DNA of 9,891 bases, taken from contig JAUVDD010000043.1 of the NCBI GenBank assembly GCA_030595525.1, positions 1-9,891 of the forward strand, in the 5' to 3' direction. The DNA comes from Puniceicoccales bacterium. GTDB taxonomy: Bacteria; Verrucomicrobiota; Verrucomicrobiia; Opitutales; Oceanipulchritudinaceae. Within the stretch, counting starts at the first letter, position 1. Every line of letters begins with the position of its first letter. Shown here piece after piece: positions 6,706-9,891 of this stretch. The translations under genes were made by a program, and so were the position numbers. Under the pieces are notes generated by a model. It was given only the letters and a program-made list of their open reading frames with translations, was not told where the DNA came from and did not search any database.

Positions 6706-9315
6706 TTATCGCCCTGGAGCATGCTGACAGGTTACCAATCCCTCGCAAACAGTGAATCCAGCAACCGTTCCCTCGGCAATCTCCCCACTAATGATCCCCC
6801 TCGCCAAGGCATTTTCGATCTGCTTCTGGATCAACCGCTTAAGTGGTCGTGCACCATATACAGGATCATATCCTTTCTCAGAGAACCATTCCCTGGCAGC
6901 ACCATCCAGCTCCACGGTAATCTTCTTCTCCTCCAGTCTTTTATTAAGGTCCACCAGTAGAATATCGATAATTGCGGCAATATTTTCCTGCGTCAGTGGT
7001 TTGAACAAGATGGAATCATCCAGCCGATTCAGGAATTCCGGACGAAACGATGCCCGCAGCTCAGCAAACACGGAATTCCGTATTCCTTCAGGTATCTCAT
7101 CTCCGTGCACTCCATCGACCAAAACCCGGCTACCAATATTGGAAGTCAGGATTAAGACCGTGTTCTTGAAATCCACAGTGTGCCCCTGGCTGTCCGTGAT
7201 CCGGCCATCATCCATGATTTGCAAAAGTACATTGAAAACATCCGGGTGCGCTTTCTCGATTTCATCAAAAAGGATGACAGAATACGGTTTGCGGCGGACA
7301 GCTTCGGTCAATTGGCCGCCCTCATCATAACCGACGTATCCGGGAGGCGCTCCGAGCATACGGGAAACGGAGTGCTTCTCCATGTACTCGGACATGTCCA
7401 GGCGCACCATCGCCTCTTCACTGTCAAACAACGTTTCGGCCAAAGTCCTGGCCAATTCGGTTTTGCCCACACCGGTTGGCCCAAGAAACAGGAAACTCCC
7501 AATGGGACGCCGAGGATCCTTGATTCCCGCGCGTGATCGCAAAATCGCTTCACTGACGACTTGTACGCCTTCATCCTGTCCGATGACACGCCTGTGCAGA
7601 ATTTCCTCCATCCGAAGCAATTTCTCTCTCTCACCTTCCAGTAATCGGGTCACTGGAACTCCCGTCCAACGGCTAACGATGTCAGCAACCTCCTCATCGG
7701 TGACCTCCTCCTTGAACAATTGGCTTTGCTTGGTCCGGGTAATGGTTTCGGCCTCCTTGAGGCGTTCCTCAAGTTCAGGAATTGTCCCGTGCCGGAGCTG
7801 GGCCACCTTGTTCAGATCATATATCCGCTCAGCCGACTCCATTTCCTGGCGTGCTTTTTCAAGGTTCTCACGCAATTGACGCGTCTCCCCAACAGAGCTT
7901 TTCTCATCCTCCCACCGGGCGCGCAGCGCGGTGCAAGCCTCACGCACGTCTTCCAGTTCCTTGCGAAGAACTTCCAGGCGCTCCTTTGATGCGGCGTCTT
8001 TCTCCTTTTTCAATGCCGCTTCCTCAATTTCCAACTGCAGCAACCGTCTCGATAAAGCATCCAGTTCCTGCGGCATGGAATCCATTTCCGTCCGAACCAT
8101 GGCAGCCGCTTCATCGATGAGGTCGATTGCCTTATCTGGTAAAAACCGGTCAGTTATGTAGCGGTGCGACAAAGTAGCCGCATTCACCAGGGCATTGTCA
8201 GTTATCCGAACACCATGGTGGATCTCGAAGCGTTCCCTCAATCCACGCAAAATGGAAATGGTGTCCTCGAGGTTTGGTTGATCTACAATGACAGGCTGAA
8301 ATCTTCTCTCCAACGCACCATCCTTTTCCACGTATTTGCGATATTCATCCAGTGTTGTGGCACCAATACAGTGCAACTCTCCCCTGGCCAACATCGGTTT
8401 CAGAAGATTGCCGGCATCCATGGCGCCATCCGCCTTGCCTGCCCCTACGATTGTGTGCAATTCATCTATAAACAGCAGGATTCTGCCTTCCGCTGACTTG
8501 ATTTCCTGCAATACCGCCTTCAGGCGCTCCTCAAATTCCCCACGAAACTTGGCACCTGCTACCAATGCTCCCAGATCGAGGGAGAAAACAGTCTTTTCTT
8601 TTAATCCCTCTGGAACATCTCCCCTTAAAATCCGCTGGGCCAACCCCTCGACAATGGCCGTCTTTCCCACTCCCGGTTCTCCGATCAAAACAGGATTGTT
8701 CTTTGTTTTCCGGGAAAGAATACGAATCACACGTCTAATTTCATCATCCCGACCAATGACCGGATCAAGCTTTCCGGAACGAGCCATTTCAACCAGATCA
8801 ATACCATATTTTTCCAGCACCTCGTAAGTGCCCTCCGGGTTTTGATTGGTCACACGCTGGTTTCCGCGCATTTCCCTGATTATTTCCAGAACACGTGGCT
8901 CTTCCAGACCAAATGTTTTCAAAAAGGATGGCATTCCGGAATGGTCCTTGGCGCGGATCAATCCAAGAAAGAGGTGCTCGACGGATACATATTCGTCATG
9001 CATCTCCTCCGCTGCTTTCTCAGCATGATTGAACACAATCCCAAGCTGATTCGTGACATAGATTGTACCGGAAGGAGTTGATCCGGTCACACGAGGAAGT
9101 TTGTCCAATTCCCGGCCAAGGGCCAACTCCACCGCTGCCGGGGTGATCTCCATGCGGTTCAGCAAACCAGGCAATATTCCTCCGGATTGCGTAAGCATGG
9201 CTGCCAGCAAATGCCAGTTGTCCACTTCCTGATGCCCACGTCTCCGTGCCTCCGTCTGGGCACGCGTGATCGCTTCTCGGGATTTTTCGGTATATCGGTT
9301 TGCATCAAATGTCAT
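6706..9315 (-). CDS. clpB: ClpB disaggregase (Hsp104-type AAA+ chaperone)
   Basis: Encodes 869 residues, full length. ClpB is a cytoplasmic hexamer that pulls polypeptides out of aggregates with DnaK/DnaJ/GrpE. Domains in order: Clp N-domain with two repeats (about 1-150); first AAA+ module with Walker A GEPGVGKT (212-219), Walker B LLFIDE (280-285) and pore loop KFRG (256-259); coiled-coil middle domain (about 405-530), whose presence separates ClpB from ClpA; second AAA+ module with Walker A GPTGVGKT (612-619), pore-loop GYVG (659-662), Walker B VILFDE (680-685) and sensor-2 GAR (821-823). No IGL/IGF loop for ClpP docking is evident, as expected. The first pore loop has Phe where E. coli has Tyr, a conservative change. 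The ATG has no Shine-Dalgarno. No CIRCE element or HspR box is present upstream; a possible promoter and GATAACC repeats lie there. Codon 155 is GTG at the position of the E. coli internal start. Confidence 0.98.
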   Translation of the reverse strand: MTFDANRYTEKSREAITRAQTEARRRGHQEVDNWHLLAAMLTQSGGILPGLLNRMEITPAAVELALGRELDKLPRVTGSTPSGTIYVTNQLGIVFNHAEKAAEEMHDEYVSVEHLFLGLIRAKDHSGMPSFLKTFGLEEPRVLEIIREMRGNQRVTNQNPEGTYEVLEKYGIDLVEMARSGKLDPVIGRDDEIRRVIRILSRKTKNNPVLIGEPGVGKTAIVEGLAQRILRGDVPEGLKEKTVFSLDLGALVAGAKFRGEFEERLKAVLQEIKSAEGRILLFIDELHTIVGAGKADGAMDAGNLLKPMLARGELHCIGATTLDEYRKYVEKDGALERRFQPVIVDQPNLEDTISILRGLRERFEIHHGVRITDNALVNAATLSHRYITDRFLPDKAIDLIDEAAAMVRTEMDSMPQELDALSRRLLQLEIEEAALKKEKDAASKERLEVLRKELEDVREACTALRARWEDEKSSVGETRQLRENLEKARQEMESAERIYDLNKVAQLRHGTIPELEERLKEAETITRTKQSQLFKEEVTDEEVADIVSRWTGVPVTRLLEGEREKLLRMEEILHRRVIGQDEGVQVVSEAILRSRAGIKDPRRPIGSFLFLGPTGVGKTELARTLAETLFDSEEAMVRLDMSEYMEKHSVSRMLGAPPGYVGYDEGGQLTEAVRRKPYSVILFDEIEKAHPDVFNVLLQIMDDGRITDSQGHTVDFKNTVLILTSNIGSRVLVDGVHGDEIPEGIRNSVFAELRASFRPEFLNRLDDSILFKPLTQENIAAIIDILLVDLNKRLEEKKITVELDGAAREWFSEKGYDPVYGARPLKRLIQKQIENALARGIISGEIAEGTVAGFTVCEGLVTCQHAPGR

Positions 9316-9347
9316 GCTTATTCAAATGCATGAATCGCACCAATATT

Positions 9348-9375
9348 AATATATCGATAACCCATTGATAACCAA
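9348..9375 (-). promoter_or_regulatory. Candidate clpB promoter
   Basis: On the minus strand TTGGTT (9375-9370) and TATATT (9353-9348) are separated by 16 bases, resembling sigma-70 -35 and -10 boxes; TATTAA (9351-9346) with an 18-base spacer is an alternative -10. The -10 match is good and the -35 poor. No heat-shock sigma consensus was recognised. Weak, position-based call. Confidence 0.3.
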
Positions 9376-9391
9376 TAGGTTAAATGTTATC
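9353..9391. repeat. GATAACC repeat cluster upstream of clpB
   Basis: On the plus strand ATCGATAACC (9353-9362) and ATTGATAACC (9364-9373) match at 9 of 10 positions with an 11-base period, about one helical turn. An inverted GTTATC follows at 9386-9391, and TAACC-AATA-GGTTA (9369-9382) forms a small perfect inverted repeat. The direct copies overlap the spacer and -35 of the candidate clpB promoter. The arrangement resembles an operator but matches no regulator site I know. Confidence 0.45.
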
Positions 9392-9421
9392 TCTCATTCC
9401 GTAAGGCGCCATTATGACACA

Positions 9422-9454
9422 CTAGTAAATGGAGCCAGAAAGAGGTTGCGTCAT
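9422..9454 (-). CDS. Possible 10-residue leader peptide or gene remnant (MTQPLSGSIY)
   Basis: AAGGAG (9465-9460) lies five bases before an ATG, which opens ten codons and ends in TAG. The site begins right after the TAA of the glucosaminidase gene and resembles the start of a downstream operon gene, yet no frame continues far past the stop. It lies about 106 bases upstream of the clpB ATG. It may be a leader peptide, a decayed gene start, or chance. The ribosome-binding site is much better than that of clpB or rpsU. Confidence 0.3.
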   Translation of the reverse strand: MTQPLSGSIY

Positions 9455-9466
9455 ATTGTCTCCTTT

Positions 9467-9891
9467 TTAGGGATCAAACTTCTGCAGATGATTAACACGA
9501 ATAAGCTGCCGTACTTTCTGAATATAGACATCTCCCTCAGTTGAATACCGACGAAGGCCCCCCGCCAGAATGGAACCTTCGAGAGAATCACCATTTAACC
9601 GGGCATTTTTACGGAGCGCCCAGAGCTGACGATATGCGGGATTGCTATTAAGAAGGATCATATAGTCTTTAAAAGACCCCAAAGGAGAGGAATATGAGGT
9701 CACCTCATAGGAGGCACCCACAGGACGCAAACGAGGAACAATTCCGCAACCAGGAGTATAACACCAGATCCCAAAAAGATTATTCCCTTTTCTGGCAAAC
9801 CGGCTGGTCCCCCACGCACTTTCCAAGGAAGCCTGTGCCAACGCCAGGGAAGGAGGAATTTCATCCATGCGCAATTCCAATTCCGCAATCA
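9467..9891 (-). CDS. Bax-like glucosaminidase-domain protein (peptidoglycan hydrolase), 5'-truncated by window edge
   Basis: The frame is open to the right edge, so only the C-terminal 140 or so residues are visible; a TTG at 9880 is in frame but conserved-looking sequence (IAELELRMDEIPPS) continues past it. PPSLALAQASLESAWGTSRFA, with the likely catalytic Glu of LESAWG, then KGNNLFGIWC and the GCGIVPR segment, match the N-acetylglucosaminidase domain as found in E. coli Bax and related proteins; these cleave the glycan strands of peptidoglycan in the envelope. A later SSPLGSFKDYMILLNSNPAYRQL segment and the ending YSTEGDVYIQKVRQLI are also typical. Two Cys in WCYTPGCG are conserved in the Bax-type group. 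The missing N-terminus should hold a signal or membrane anchor. No obvious terminator follows; the next gene clpB begins 151 bases on. Family call is strong, physiological role unknown. Confidence 0.87.
   Translation of the reverse strand, partial: IAELELRMDEIPPSLALAQASLESAWGTSRFARKGNNLFGIWCYTPGCGIVPRLRPVGASYEVTSYSSPLGSFKDYMILLNSNPAYRQLWALRKNARLNGDSLEGSILAGGLRRYSTEGDVYIQKVRQLIRVNHLQKFDP

Noticed and set aside
7382..8827. Several plus-strand frames of 90-165 codons
   Set aside because: All are antisense to clpB, whose complete, motif-rich protein explains the sequence; their Ser/Arg-rich translations look like reverse-strand shadows.
9305..9331. Eight-codon upstream frame overlapping the clpB start
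   Set aside because: It has no ribosome-binding site and a length expected by chance in AT-rich sequence.
9316..9466. CIRCE or HspR (HAIR) elements before clpB
   Set aside because: Searched by eye for the TTAGCACTC/GAGTGCTAA and CTTGAGT/ACTCAAG arms on both strands; none found.
9878..9880. TTG as a start codon for the glucosaminidase gene
   Set aside because: The frame stays open to the window edge, and the domain and a required export signal imply a longer protein.

Overview
The window looks like ordinary bacterial chromosome carrying core housekeeping genes. I see no integrase, transposase, CRISPR array, tRNA or rRNA. Base composition is moderate (about half G+C by eye). The mix of genes (ClpB beside a short basic bS21, a class I-beta DAHP synthase, a TonB-family protein, a Bax-type glucosaminidase) and the rarity of Shine-Dalgarno sequences suggest a Gram-negative, diderm bacterium. 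Verrucomicrobiota, perhaps Opitutae, is my best guess, but this is an inference from protein flavour and was not tested by a search.

Layout. At the left edge the 3' part of comM (AAA+ helicase of DNA uptake and recombination) runs on the plus strand. All other genes lie on the minus strand. In transcription order from the right edge they are: the 3' part of a Bax-like peptidoglycan glucosaminidase; a 151-base regulatory-looking gap; clpB (disaggregase); rpsU (bS21); a strong terminator; then a tight cluster of TIM-barrel sugar isomerase/epimerase-like gene, maf, a TonB-family gene, an RluA-family pseudouridine synthase gene and aroF (DAHP synthase); and finally, after a 106-base gap, a small secreted glycine-tailed protein of unknown function. 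That last gene converges with comM on a shared terminator hairpin. No gene-free stretch exceeds 300 bases.

How the genes relate. The five-gene cluster is held together by a 4-base ATGA overlap (TIM barrel/maf), a 1-base TAATG overlap (maf/TonB), a 6-base gap (TonB/RluA) and a 24-base gap (RluA/aroF). Translational coupling is therefore likely, although the products belong to unrelated pathways. clpB and rpsU are neighbours with a weak terminator candidate between them. ClpB and bS21 fit protein homeostasis and translation.

I do not see a new multi-gene system. The points most worth a second look are non-canonical: a 10-codon reading frame with a near-perfect ribosome-binding site just upstream of clpB; GATAACC repeats 11 bases apart overlapping a possible clpB promoter; a conserved-position GTG inside clpB that could make the short ClpB isoform; and a DAHP synthase with unusual residues beside its metal-binding cysteine.
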